Assembly (NCBI GenBank): GCA_910574745.1
Contig: CAJTCE010000027.1
Coordinates: forward strand, 1 to 53,151
Direction: 5' to 3'
Origin: Lachnospiraceae bacterium
Lineage (GTDB): Bacteria; Bacillota; Clostridia; Lachnospirales; Lachnospiraceae
DNA length: 53,151 bases
Part shown: piece after piece, positions 36,901-44,776 of the stretch
How the letters are laid out: each line of letters begins with the position of its first letter
Position numbering within the stretch: the stretch's first letter is position 1
Notes under the pieces: model-generated
The model's input: only the letters and a program-made list of their open reading frames with translations
The model's database searches: none
What the model was told of the DNA's origin: nothing
Program-made: the position numbers and the translations under genes

Positions 36901-39011
36901 GAGCCGGTAAGCCGCTGTCAAGTGGAATCCTAACCATGCTTGATGCAAAGAAAGAGCCTTTCTACTTGAGGAAACTGGATGCAGGTACCAGACTGGATGT
37001 GCCGGGAGCGAAATTCGATATTTATGATGAAGACGGAAATGCAGTATCATTTGGCGGTTATAGTACCAGCGGCCGTCCCTTAAAGGTTGACGCATTAAGC
37101 AGTGGTATTTATATCATAAGAGAGCTTGAGGCGCCGGACGGATATCTGACTGCAAGAGAGGTTAAATTTCAATTGACCTATAATGCCGACGGTACCTATG
37201 ATATTGAGATATTAGACGGCAGAGCTACCAACTTAAATGCGGATAAAGACACCTTTATGATTTATGATACGCCCATTGAGTTAAAAATCCGCAAGCAGGA
37301 CAGCTTTGGTATGATCTTAAATGGAGCTACCTTAAAGCTATCGAAATACAACAGGGATACACAGACGATCGGAGAAGAGATCGTGACATTTACGTCCGAC
37401 GGTCAAAAATCTTACACGGTTCTGCCTTCCGATCTGGAGTGTGATACGGATTATATTCTGCAGGAATTAGACGCACCTGACGGTTATATGAGAGCGGAGG
37501 ATATTATCCTTCACATTGCCGATAACGGCGTTATTACAAGAGATGACGGCGTAAAGGTCGTGAACAATACCATTGTTATGGAGGATGATGAAGCGGGACT
37601 GGGAATCGGCAAGTTTTCGCTGGATGACGGAGACGGTCTGGCAGGCTGTACCTTAATGTTAGAAACCCTGGATGACCCTTGGTGGGAGACTATTACATGG
37701 GTAAGCGACGGTCATGTAAGAACATGGGATTTACTGGAGTTTACACCGGGATGCACTTATATCCTGACAGAGGTGGAAGCGCCTGTGGGCTACGCTTACG
37801 CAGATCCTATTACCTTTACCATCAATGCGGATGACCATCAGGTTTACATTGACGGAGAAAAGGTTGAAAACAGAACAGTAAAAATTTCTGACGGAAAGAT
37901 TAAGCTGACAGTCAGCAAGCAGGATTTCTATGATCATGTGGAAGTACCGGGAGCGGAGCTTTCCATACTGGATAAGGAAGGCAATGTACTGGCATCCTGG
38001 GTATCGGGAAGCGAACCATGTGCGGTAGACACCGGCAAACTGATTGCGGGCAATGAATCCTATGAAGAATATATCCTGCGTGAGGTAACAGCGCCTAACG
38101 GCTATTATAAGACTGTGGATATTCCTTTTGCCATTGACAGGGACGGAAACATCTATCTGGTTCAAGGCAACGGACAGTATACAAAGGTGGAAGACAATAA
38201 GATCATCATGTATGATGAGCCGATGTTAACCATTGCGAAACTGGATACGTCAGGCAATCCGGTTGTGGGAGCGACGCTTACCATAACGGCAAAGGATGAC
38301 CCGAATTTTGCTCCGATTTCATGGGAGACCACGGAGGAGAGACGTTCCTTTGAGGACGGTACTTTTGCACCGGGTGCAACTTATATTTTGACGGAGACGG
38401 AAGCGCCTAACGGATACGGATACGGACAGAGTCTTGAGTTTATGGTAAATGCAGATAATCAGGTATTCGTAAACGGTCAGCTGGTAGAAAACAGAAGGAT
38501 TGTAATGTTAGATTATCCGATCAAGGTTTTGGTAAGTAAACTGGATGGCGGAAACAGGCAGCCTCTTGCAGGAGCTAAACTGGTTATTAAAAACGAGGCA
38601 GGGGAGGTAATTCATACCTTTACTTCAACAGGAGAGCCTATATTGATTCCCAAGGAAATCTTTAAGGCAGTACAGGGCGGTATGAGCTATTACACCCTTT
38701 CCGAGATTGAAGCGCCTGGCGGATACCAGATTGCGCCGGACATTGCCTTTGCCATTGACAGCAGCGGAAATCTTCTTCAGAGAAATGAGGACGGCACCTA
38801 TGTACGTTGTGAAGACAGTACTCTGGTAATGCTTGATTATGCCGGGGACAGTGGATATTCCACAAATCCTAATATAAATACAAACGTGCCGAGGACAGGA
38901 GACAGCACACCTTTAGGAATGCTGATAGCCCTTTGTGCTGCAGGCTTTATTGGAGCATGTGCAATCTTCGGATGGTATTTTATCAGAAGACGTAAGAGAA
39001 CGGAATCGTAA
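30996..39011 (+). CDS. Giant wall-anchored SpaA/Cna_B-repeat surface protein
   Basis: A 2,671-residue secreted protein. Residues 1-37 are a signal peptide ending DVNA; 70-250 a beta-rich N domain; 261-930 about five collagen-binding/DUF11-like sandwiches (each begins near a SGSKV or LLQKN motif with a WTV strand). From about 936 come 16 SpaA/Cna_B-like domains with APDGY, KK/SK and E(I/L)xAP residues that typically form Lys-Asn bonds; the last eight, from 1775, form a distinct set of about 105 residues. The sorting signal is NVPRTGD at 2630, then a membrane helix and RRRKR. The ATG at 30996 has GGGAGG upstream. Probably an adhesin or wall stalk. Confidence 0.93.
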   Translation: MKKKLLNRGKRRVLKRIFSAMLVMVLMSTGMFTDVNAGRRGVGFTGVSDNSLLPANPAQDDASLYFEPINGDNALPASGRALRYLAESRGTDIFDNTTITLNKLTLKASYQDDSGKSHTVELTQNGNFELPYNADINMRLDFMLGIPSAVEPGRPYTYKLPEGIRVDVEATHDLADNDGKSIGTVHISRDGTLTFIFEKLDDNPTNRNIPFYVQFEGGLSEENQEAGKHIDVKFPTASGDFDFSIDTTGKTGVEEKPEAGPVIMEKSGSRVISENGRNYIEWTVSLGANGRDYITGTIHDNLPAGLTYAAIPGYPKVSGLSWGNGGYVETNAKDGDTSIDINVIDCKPDWRANVTFCTYYDEAAFGNINAGTSQIINNKAFFEPEDKTEWSEDDGEVTIRPDVLSKSGSKVDANGNINWTVVINKEKLNLKNVTYHDIFGNGQELVGGSSAIKISPALPSGSTLNTTANGFNIQFSGSVDDTKTYTITYTTHVTDLAQQSFKNTGNLTGGDNVTYDVMQEATVPGLTLLQKNCKDYNSITNRFTWQIIVNPENVEMNNVVVTDTFDATAMKYVSASVTPATVSDGRLTFNLGNINKRQVIEIVTEIINPESYGENNWTGFRNHSEMVSSLNPTTPVNADAERYVQVKKPELIYKNGQIKDNGTVEWVITVLEPQLAVESLTLTDIIPAGMEYIPGSFRLQNMYYDASPVYRDPVIGTSGGRQTISYTLSNAPEESRFYKNAFQVYYSTKVPDLDEANESKKYTNHAEISVDYEGNINIKDDAESSVEGVVGGVVNKTYSYKWGTRDVEWTVTINEARNDMSSIQNPKIYDNLADYFDYAGGKLYKLDAKGNKTEVLGSQYVVTVVNGKIIVQLPNIGSDCYQFVFTTRFNCLAQELEGKRITNTVVFDGDGKSFEKESGNVDNVNFSSSSAGAVTRREIRVKKVDSVTGKPLEGARFELRLNGEAIGVATSGENGYAVFESYNNLLGYELHLYELQAPDGYTILEQEKIITDYDTEHLKTDENGIQYYEIEVPNVNKDRQNTGDMHIKKTNEYGDILPGAEIGLYADAACTTLLDTRITNDSGTADFSGYGEGTYYLREITPPPGYKLSSPNNAVTVVIDRDPVDNNNIRVTYNGSDVDVFEIENTHALGSLRIKKVVKGSTTGISGASFSIYNDINCTDRVAYGTTDSSGFLTLSGLELGRTYYYRETAAPGNYVLDNTIHAITVGKGTETEDQIKDITVENEPARGNIVITKTDNSMPAQTLSGVSFTLYAENGTTVVQGPVETDSQGVAVFTDVPFGNYVIKETTGKTGYAVASDKNVTVNVIGDVEVTMVNRVIKCDIRILKVESGSTSTKLSGARFGLYTQSGKQVASGVTNADGEVVFHDIPYGDYVLKELEAPEGYKDAAGTWTITGSNIENAFNGSGVYSYTIDNEKENGSIRLVKNGEKEGDAHKGEFEPLAGALFTLFDANMLPVATATSQSNGYVEFTQLRYGTYYIQETKAPDGFVRDTGIYKVIVDSDTMQTQYVTDTGKANLVVNNNRSNAPYISVKLKKVDSETGRSVANATFVMYATENGKSTPIGSAVTGADGIAYFKRIHVEDDDDNTIYTIKETSSPAGYYDPDAQNEIVLGDGRVEINKYADPLVDGRPNLTDDEILWIGGSNPTGDQIVENVPIKGRILITKTAIAEGNPPLAGVQYTLYQEINGKKEKVNITGVTNPVTTNKDGWAVFDDLPCGIYYVKETGVPKGYTLSEEETRFVIIDDSTKEVAYKDMPIEVWVSKQAVDGSAEIQGAVFKIVAKDNPDKVIDSWTSNDRRPHSVLPGVLEIGKTYILSEMIAPDGYGYMPDAEFTVNSDGSITVNGNAEKNGQTVVMRDKPINLAISKQAEEAPGTELANAIMAILDEDGKEIHRFTTNGIAPYEVPLGILTAPKTGYNVYTLREISAPDTYALADDIKFSVGADGTVYEGTGAGKPLSSGILTMLDAKKEPFYLRKLDAGTRLDVPGAKFDIYDEDGNAVSFGGYSTSGRPLKVDALSSGIYIIRELEAPDGYLTAREVKFQLTYNADGTYDIEILDGRATNLNADKDTFMIYDTPIELKIRKQDSFGMILNGATLKLSKYNRDTQTIGEEIVTFTSDGQKSYTVLPSDLECDTDYILQELDAPDGYMRAEDIILHIADNGVITRDDGVKVVNNTIVMEDDEAGLGIGKFSLDDGDGLAGCTLMLETLDDPWWETITWVSDGHVRTWDLLEFTPGCTYILTEVEAPVGYAYADPITFTINADDHQVYIDGEKVENRTVKISDGKIKLTVSKQDFYDHVEVPGAELSILDKEGNVLASWVSGSEPCAVDTGKLIAGNESYEEYILREVTAPNGYYKTVDIPFAIDRDGNIYLVQGNGQYTKVEDNKIIMYDEPMLTIAKLDTSGNPVVGATLTITAKDDPNFAPISWETTEERRSFEDGTFAPGATYILTETEAPNGYGYGQSLEFMVNADNQVFVNGQLVENRRIVMLDYPIKVLVSKLDGGNRQPLAGAKLVIKNEAGEVIHTFTSTGEPILIPKEIFKAVQGGMSYYTLSEIEAPGGYQIAPDIAFAIDSSGNLLQRNEDGTYVRCEDSTLVMLDYAGDSGYSTNPNINTNVPRTGDSTPLGMLIALCAAGFIGACAIFGWYFIRRRKRTES

Positions 39012-39048
39012 AATCAGCAAGAATTATAAGAAATAGCAAAAGTTATGA

Positions 39049-39078
39049 GAAAAAGCCGGTTAATCCGGCTTTTTCTTA
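39049..39078. terminator. Bidirectional terminator
   Basis: AAAAAGCCGG and CCGGCTTTTT form a strong stem with a four-base loop. It can end the giant surface-protein transcript and, on the other strand, the LysR transcript. Confidence 0.9.
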
Positions 39079-39146
39079 TGGAAAAAAATGTATGGAAAAG
39101 TTATAGTAAAATGTATGGATCCTTTTACAGGAAAACTTGCGGGTAT

Positions 39147-40046
39147 TTATGGTAAAAATTCCAACTGCTTGAGATAAAGGAATAATTCTTTCGCAGCGGC
39201 GGTCAGAGTTCTTCCCGCATCCTGCACAATGCATACGGAACGGGAGGGAAGGGATTCCTGCAATTTGACTTCAAAGCATTCCTCATTTATCAGAGCGGAT
39301 TTTGCGTAGAAAAAAGGAACAAAGCCGATTCCCAGATTATTGATAACGGCAGGGACAATCAAATCAGAGGTGGATAATTCGATGTCTGGTTTTAGAAGAA
39401 GACCATGTTCATAATAGAACTGATTAAAAAAGGAAAAGGTCATAGAGGTTTCCAGCATACAGACAAAAGGATAAGTCTCTAGTTCCTTCAGGCACCTTGT
39501 TTTGTCAGCAAGGTGGGAAAACTTAGGGCCGGCAATCAGGACGTCGGAAAAGGAAAACAGAGGATATTCTTTTAAAGGCTTTTTAGCGCCGGTAGGAGTT
39601 GCCACGATACAAAAGTCTATTTTCCCGGATTTAACCGCCTCCACACCCTTAGAAGTGGACAAATTGAGAATGCGGATATGAATGGCGGGAAACTGTTCAT
39701 AAAAGGGTTCCAGATTTTGCATGAGAAACCCATGGAGAGCCGTTTCACTGGCGCCGATGGTTACAATTCCGTTTACGGGCCTTGTTGACATGGAAAGCTC
39801 ATTTTCCGCCATGGAAAGCTGTTCGAAAGCAATAGCGGCCCGGTGGTAGAGCTTTGCCCCTTCCTCTGTCAGGGCTACGCCTTTGTGCGAACGGATAAAG
39901 AGACGGCAGCCCAATTCATTTTCCAGTTTGTTCATGGCATGGGTCACATTGGGCTGATTGCTGGATAAAATCTGGGCAGCTTTTGTAAAGCTCTGATATT
40001 TGGCAACATGGTAAAAAATGTAGTAGTATTGATAATTGGATTTCAT
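39147..40046 (-). CDS. LysR-family transcriptional regulator
   Basis: A 299-residue regulator. The N-terminal winged helix-turn-helix (FYHVAKYQSFTKAAQILSSN, then MNKLENELGCRLFIR) is typical, followed by a substrate-binding-like domain from about 90. The effector cannot be named. It is divergent from a MATE transporter gene 250 bases away, the standard layout for a regulator and its target. A perfect palindrome at 40101-40119 is a candidate operator. Confidence 0.93.
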   Translation of the reverse strand: MKSNYQYYYIFYHVAKYQSFTKAAQILSSNQPNVTHAMNKLENELGCRLFIRSHKGVALTEEGAKLYHRAAIAFEQLSMAENELSMSTRPVNGIVTIGASETALHGFLMQNLEPFYEQFPAIHIRILNLSTSKGVEAVKSGKIDFCIVATPTGAKKPLKEYPLFSFSDVLIAGPKFSHLADKTRCLKELETYPFVCMLETSMTFSFFNQFYYEHGLLLKPDIELSTSDLIVPAVINNLGIGFVPFFYAKSALINEECFEVKLQESLPSRSVCIVQDAGRTLTAAAKELFLYLKQLEFLP

Positions 40047-40100
40047 AAAAATCTCCTTTTCGTTTCATGGTATTTTGCTATAGGCGCTTGGTTGAATGCA

Positions 40101-40119
40101 ATATGTAATATTTACATAT
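40101..40119. promoter_or_regulatory. Candidate LysR operator palindrome
   Basis: ATATGTAA-TAT-TTACATAT is a perfect 8-3-8 palindrome between the two divergent starts, with T and A spacing like the T-N11-A type LysR box. It lies 55 bases after the LysR start. Confidence 0.6.
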
Positions 40120-40139
40120 TATATATATTTATAATACAT

Positions 40140-40168
40140 TTTTCACATGGAACTGAATAGAGTATAAT
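40140..40168 (+). promoter_or_regulatory. Promoter of the MATE gene
   Basis: TTTTCA, 17 bases and a perfect TATAAT. The palindrome at 40101 lies just upstream, so LysR binding could repress or activate it. Confidence 0.6.
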
Positions 40169-40296
40169 GCTCTTGGCTGGAAAAAACAAGAAGAAATCTG
40201 CAGATACAAAGGCAGATAGAAAAGAAGCAGATAGAGGAAGTCAAAAATATCTGTCCATATACAGCCGTCATTGTTTAAGAAAGCAGGAGATGGAAA

Positions 40297-41631
40297 ATGA
40301 ATCGTGATTTGACATGCGGGAAACCGGGAACGGTATTGAGAAATTTTTGCATACCATTATTTGGAAGTATTATTTTTCAGCAGCTGTACAATATAGCGGA
40401 TAGTCTGGTAGCCGGGAAGTTTATTGGAGAAAACGCTTTGGCAGCGGTGGGAAACAGCTATGAGGTTACTTTAATCTTCATTGCATTTGCCTTTGGAGCG
40501 AATATAGGCTGTTCCGTTGTTATAAGCCGTTTTTTTGGAGCGAAGGATTATAAAAGCGTGAAAACGGCAGTTTATACCACGTTTATTGCCGGCGGCATTC
40601 TTTGTGCGGTATTGATGATACTGGGGCTGCTCTTTAACAGCGCCATGCTTGAACTGATCCATACTTCGGCGGAAATATTTGCCGATTCCTATTTGTATCT
40701 GAAAATTTATATATGGGGACTTCCTTTTTTGTTTTTCTATAATATTGCAACGGGAATATTTTCTGCCTTGGGAGATTCCAAAACGCCTTTTATTTTTCTG
40801 GCCATATCCTCCAGCGCCAATATTGCTGTGGACATTCTGTTTGTCAAAAGCTTTGGAATGGGCGTTGCAGGTGTGGCGTGGGCAACCTTTTTGTGTCAGG
40901 GAATCAGCTGTGTACTGGCTGTTTTAGTAGTATTCCACCACTTGAAATCCTTGGATTATCATGAAAAATGCAGCCTTTTTTCCAAAAAGATTCTGGCACA
41001 GATTTGTGTCGTGGCAATTCCCAGTATTTTGCAGCAAAGCTTTATTTCTGTGGGAAATCTTGTGATACAGGGAATTATCAACAGCTTTGGAGCGTCGGTA
41101 ACGGCGGGATATGCTGCCTCTGTCAAATTAAATAATCTGGTCATAACTTCCTTTACTACTTTGGGAAACGGTGTTTCCAACTTTACGGCGCAAAATCTGG
41201 GAGCCGGTAAAACGGATAGAGTCAAGGAAGGATTTAAAAGCGGTATAAAAATGGTATTTGTTATTTGCATACCTATTGTGGTTTTGTACCTCCTTGCAGG
41301 AAGAGCTTTTGTAAACTTTTTTATAAACAATCCCAGCCAGAGCGCTTTGAACACAGGAGTACAAATGCTTAGAATATTAGCGCCCTTTTACTTTGTAGTA
41401 TCCGCCAAGCTGGTGGCGGACGGCGTGCTAAGGGGAAGCAATCTGATGAAACAGTTTATGATGGCAACCTTTACCGATCTGATTCTGAGGGTTGTGCTGG
41501 CGTATCTGCTGTCAAAATTATTGGGAACGATCGGTATCTGGTGCGCATGGCCTGTGGGATGGAGTATAGGCACGGCCGTTTCGCTGTTTTTGTACAGACG
41601 TTCTTATAAGTCTGCCAAAAGTATCAGATAA
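40297..41631 (+). CDS. MATE-family efflux transporter
   Basis: A 444-residue integral membrane protein with about 12 hydrophobic segments in two related halves. The N half has CIPLFGSIIFQQLYNIADSL and NALAAVGNS; the C half has ASVKLNNLVIT and NFTAQNLGAGKTDRVK, which are typical of the DinF/NorM-like MATE family. It likely exports a drug or metabolite with Na+ or H+. GGAG precedes the ATG. Probably controlled by the divergent LysR protein. Confidence 0.92.
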   Translation: MNRDLTCGKPGTVLRNFCIPLFGSIIFQQLYNIADSLVAGKFIGENALAAVGNSYEVTLIFIAFAFGANIGCSVVISRFFGAKDYKSVKTAVYTTFIAGGILCAVLMILGLLFNSAMLELIHTSAEIFADSYLYLKIYIWGLPFLFFYNIATGIFSALGDSKTPFIFLAISSSANIAVDILFVKSFGMGVAGVAWATFLCQGISCVLAVLVVFHHLKSLDYHEKCSLFSKKILAQICVVAIPSILQQSFISVGNLVIQGIINSFGASVTAGYAASVKLNNLVITSFTTLGNGVSNFTAQNLGAGKTDRVKEGFKSGIKMVFVICIPIVVLYLLAGRAFVNFFINNPSQSALNTGVQMLRILAPFYFVVSAKLVADGVLRGSNLMKQFMMATFTDLILRVVLAYLLSKLLGTIGIWCAWPVGWSIGTAVSLFLYRRSYKSAKSIR

Positions 41632-41639
41632 ACAGGCCT

Positions 41640-41861
41640 GGGCTTTCATGACTGCACCTGGAAAGAAAGAAGGTTTGTCTTTGGCTTATCTTTGGTCTGT
41701 TTTTTGGGGCGTTTTCAGGCTGTGCAACTGCCGGTTGTCAAATTTCCTAGCGCACTTGGTGGTTGTCAACCGAAAATTTTGCTAGATTATTCCTGACAAT
41801 ATTGTGAAATCTGATGACAAAAAGAGCCGGCGGATTTAGAATGAATGAAAGGAATGATAAA
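41640..41861. other. Gap with short GGTTGTCAA-type repeats
   Basis: The region upstream of the XRE gene contains a GGTTGTCAA pair (about 41733 and 41760) and an imperfect inverted repeat, which might be the self-operator of the XRE regulator. No further features seen. Confidence 0.35.
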
Positions 41862-42923
41862 ATGACATTAGCAGAAAAAATAGCTCTTTTGAGAAAACAA
41901 AAAGGCTGGTCCCAGGAGGAACTGGCGGACAAAATGGATATTTCCAGACAATCCGTAAGCAAGTGGGAAAGCGCGCAGTCGGTTCCCGATTTGGACAAAA
42001 TCATTAAAATAAGTAATATCTTTGCGGTAAGCACGGATTATCTTTTAAAGGAGGAAGGGGAATCGGAGGATTTTTCTTCCGGACGGGAAGAAAGACGTGA
42101 TGAAGGAGAAAAGGTACGGAATGTTTCATTGGAAGAGGCCAATGAATTTATGGAACTTACCAGAAAGCTGGCAAATATAAGAGGAATCGGAGCGAGCCTC
42201 TTTGTGCTGTCGCCGGTCTGCCTGATTATTCTGGGAGGAATATCGGAATATAGTAAGAATATCATTTCGGAAGATGGAGCGGGAGGCCTGGGAATGATGG
42301 TTCTTCTGGCGCTTGTTGCCATAGGAGTCGTTATTATGACAATGACGGGAATGCAGCTTTCTAAATATGAATATCTGGAGGAAACAAAAATTTCATTAGG
42401 CTTGGGCGTAAAAGAAATGGTGGAAAAAAGGAAAGAAAAATTTGAGAAGCCCTACCGTATTGGCGTGTGTGCAGGCATTGTGTTGATTTTTGCGGGAATT
42501 ATACCCTTGATGGCTGCGGCTGCGGTAAATGCGGAAGATATGGTATATGTCTGTTGTGTAGCGATTATTCTTCTGACCGTTTCAATCAGCGTTTTTTGCT
42601 TTGTGCGGTTTGGAAGCATCTGGGAAAGTTATGAGAAATTGCTGCAGGAAGGCGATTATACAAGAGAAAAGAAGGAGTTAAAACAGGCGAACTCTTTGTT
42701 CTCTACTGCATACTGGTGCATTGTGACAGCTATTTACCTGGGGTTAAGCTTCATAGGACCTGATCTGGGAGCAGGAAGCAGAGGGATGTGGCTGAAAGGA
42801 ATAAAATGGGGGAATTGGGGAATAACCTGGGTTATCTGGCCTGTTGCAGCTGTGCTCTTTGCAGGGCTTAAAGCCATATTCAACGGAATACGAAATGCAA
42901 AGAGAAAGCAACAGGACAAATAA
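41862..42923 (+). CDS. XRE-family regulator with C-terminal membrane domain
   Basis: A 353-residue protein. Residues 1-62 are an XRE helix-turn-helix (LRKQKGWSQEELADKMDISR and VSKWESAQSVPDLDKI). The linker is acidic. From about 110 there are six hydrophobic segments, so it is a membrane-bound DNA-binding protein. The ATG at 41862 is preferred over the longer frame from 41814 because AAAGGA lies upstream and the HTH starts normally. No target gene is evident; the neighbours are a MATE transporter and a DegV protein. Confidence 0.85.
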   Translation: MTLAEKIALLRKQKGWSQEELADKMDISRQSVSKWESAQSVPDLDKIIKISNIFAVSTDYLLKEEGESEDFSSGREERRDEGEKVRNVSLEEANEFMELTRKLANIRGIGASLFVLSPVCLIILGGISEYSKNIISEDGAGGLGMMVLLALVAIGVVIMTMTGMQLSKYEYLEETKISLGLGVKEMVEKRKEKFEKPYRIGVCAGIVLIFAGIIPLMAAAAVNAEDMVYVCCVAIILLTVSISVFCFVRFGSIWESYEKLLQEGDYTREKKELKQANSLFSTAYWCIVTAIYLGLSFIGPDLGAGSRGMWLKGIKWGNWGITWVIWPVAAVLFAGLKAIFNGIRNAKRKQQDK

Positions 42924-42924
42924 T

Positions 42925-42995
42925 GTCAGGTTTCTGAAACAGAATCAGAAAACAGAATCATAAAACAAAATCGTAAAACAGAATAGGAAAAAGGA
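42925..42995. repeat. Degenerate short tandem repeat
   Basis: Four to five imperfect copies of a 15-base unit (AACAGAATCATAAA-like) follow the XRE gene. Purine-rich. Confidence 0.6.
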
Positions 42996-43005
42996 ATCAT
43001 GCGGT

Positions 43006-43875
43006 TTAACGATGTTCCCCTAAGAAAATCAGACCTACGGTTCCGGGACCGGAATGTGCGCCGATGCTGGGACCGATAGGTTGAATCAGGAAATCGTTAT
43101 AACCGTATTTTTCTTCTATGATTTTTTTGAGATATAAAGCGTCCTCCTCACAGTCTCCGTGAATCAGGCCGATGGTCAGCTGCTTATTTCGGAATTCTCC
43201 CAGATATTCTTCCATAAGGTTTGCCATGGTCTGTAAGGATTTGTTGCGGCCCCTTGTTTTGGAAAGAGCTACCAGTTTGCCTTCCTCGTTAACTCTTAGA
43301 ATGGGCTTTATATTTACCAGAGTGCCGACTACCGCGCTTGTTTTGGAAAGGCGACCGCCACGGTAGAGGTAGTTTAAATCATCTACGGTAAATAAGGTGC
43401 AGATATGGGGAACAAGCTCTTCAATGGCTTTTGCGGTTTCCGCAAGATTCTTTCCCTCTTTTTTCAGCTGTACGGCCTTCATGATCAAAATGCCTTCGCC
43501 CAAGGATGCGGCAAGAGTATCCACTACGAGAATAGTGGTGTCGGAAAAGTCTTCCATAAGTTGTTTCGAAACCATCTGTACGTTTCCGCAGCCGCCGCTT
43601 AATGCGGAGGAAAAGCTGATATGCAGAATATCTTTTCCTTCTTTGGCATAGGCGCTGAATTTTTCTTCTATTACGGCGGGATTGCTGGCCATGGTGCCTA
43701 CCTTTTTCAAATTTCTCATTTCATCATAAAATTCTTTGCAGGTCAGCTCTTTTCCGTCTCCGAACACTTCCTCATCCACGGTGTAATAGTGAGGGATGAC
43801 GCAGATGCGATTCTCTTTAATATAATCCTCGGGCAAGTCGCAGTTGCTTTCAGTAGAAATCACAAACTCTCTCAT
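43006..43875 (-). CDS. DegV-family fatty-acid-binding protein
   Basis: A 289-residue DegV/FakB-type protein that binds a fatty acid and serves as its carrier to the FakA kinase. STESNCDLP at the start, SSALSGGCGN (the phosphate-site Ser and turn) and SIGAHSGPGTVGLIF at the end are typical. The ATG at 43875 is preferred because AAAGGAG precedes it; the frame upstream to 43998 is not coding-like. Promoter at 43913-43941. A second DegV lies at 49941. Confidence 0.9.
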   Translation of the reverse strand: MREFVISTESNCDLPEDYIKENRICVIPHYYTVDEEVFGDGKELTCKEFYDEMRNLKKVGTMASNPAVIEEKFSAYAKEGKDILHISFSSALSGGCGNVQMVSKQLMEDFSDTTILVVDTLAASLGEGILIMKAVQLKKEGKNLAETAKAIEELVPHICTLFTVDDLNYLYRGGRLSKTSAVVGTLVNIKPILRVNEEGKLVALSKTRGRNKSLQTMANLMEEYLGEFRNKQLTIGLIHGDCEEDALYLKKIIEEKYGYNDFLIQPIGPSIGAHSGPGTVGLIFLGEHR

Positions 43876-43912
43876 TTGGGTAACTCCTTTGTTCATTTTA
43901 TTGATAAATAAA

Positions 43913-43941
43913 AGTATAGCATGACAGTGGAAAAATGAAAA
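43913..43941 (-). promoter_or_regulatory. Promoter of the DegV gene
   Basis: On the minus strand TTTTCA, 17 bases and TATACT about 40 bases before the start codon. Confidence 0.6.
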
Positions 43942-44302
43942 GGAGTGGGTACTACAATTAAAAGAATTAAATTCAGGTGTTGTTTTTTGTGACAGCACTC
44001 ATATAAAATAGATTAGTAGAAATCAATAACATAAATTTACAAGGACTAAAATTATGAGCACAATCGTAATAAGGGGTTATTCCCTAAAAGCTCAAAAAGA
44101 ATTTGATTTTCTTGGTTTTAATTATGATGGATTGGAAGGCTGCAGCCTGACGCACCTATGTCCCTGCAAATGCCGTTCTGAAACGTCGATGTTCCCCCGC
44201 CACTACCCAATCCCCCAACATTTTTATATAATAAATTCAAAAACCTTGTAACAAAACCTTTAAAACTCCGTCTAACCAATGAAGAGGAGGTGAAACTGCC
44301 CA
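43942..44302. other. 361-bp gap upstream of the ECF operon
   Basis: A 65-residue frame on the plus strand (44054-44251) has a weak AAGGA before its ATG, but its second half does not look like protein and I do not call it. No strong hairpin is visible. The ECF promoter probably lies here; a TATAAA at about 44005 is a weak candidate. Confidence 0.4.
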
Positions 44303-44776
44303 ATGGATTTTGAAAAACTCTACAATATGTACTATATGGAAATATACTCCTACGTCCTGACTATGACGAAAAACAGCCACATGGCGGAAGAAATTACCCA
44401 GAAAACCTTTTTTAAGGCAATGAACTCCCAGAGCAAATTCCGCGAACAATCAGGAGAACTAACCTATTTATGCGCCATAGCCAAAAATCTGGTCTATGAC
44501 GAAATGCGCCACTATAAACACTTCGGGGATACCGATACGGAAGAGCCGGATAAGACGAATATAGAGCATATCGTAGAAGACGAAGACTCCATGCTGCGGA
44601 TTCATCAGATCCTGCATACACTGGAGGAGCCATACAAGGAAGTGTTCCAGTTAAGAATTTTCGGAGAACTGAGTTTCAAAAAGATAGGAATGATCTTTGA
44701 AAAAACGGAAAACTGGGCGCGGGTAACCTATCACAGGGCAAGACTTAAGATTTTGGAAAGGATGGATGTGAAATGA
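44303..44776 (+). CDS. ECF-type RNA polymerase sigma factor
   Basis: A 157-residue sigma-70 family protein. Region 2 is FEKLYNMYYMEIYSYVLTMT with AEEITQKTFFKAM. Region 4 is EPYKEVFQLRIFGELSFKKI followed by the recognition helix ENWARVTYHRAR. AGGAGG precedes the ATG. Its 3' end overlaps the next gene by 4 bases (ATGA), the usual sigma/anti-sigma layout. It probably transcribes this operon on an envelope signal. Confidence 0.93.
   Translation: MDFEKLYNMYYMEIYSYVLTMTKNSHMAEEITQKTFFKAMNSQSKFREQSGELTYLCAIAKNLVYDEMRHYKHFGDTDTEEPDKTNIEHIVEDEDSMLRIHQILHTLEEPYKEVFQLRIFGELSFKKIGMIFEKTENWARVTYHRARLKILERMDVK

Noticed and set aside
44054-44251. 65-residue ORF upstream of the ECF sigma gene
   Set aside because: Weak ribosome binding site, odd composition in the second half and no family.
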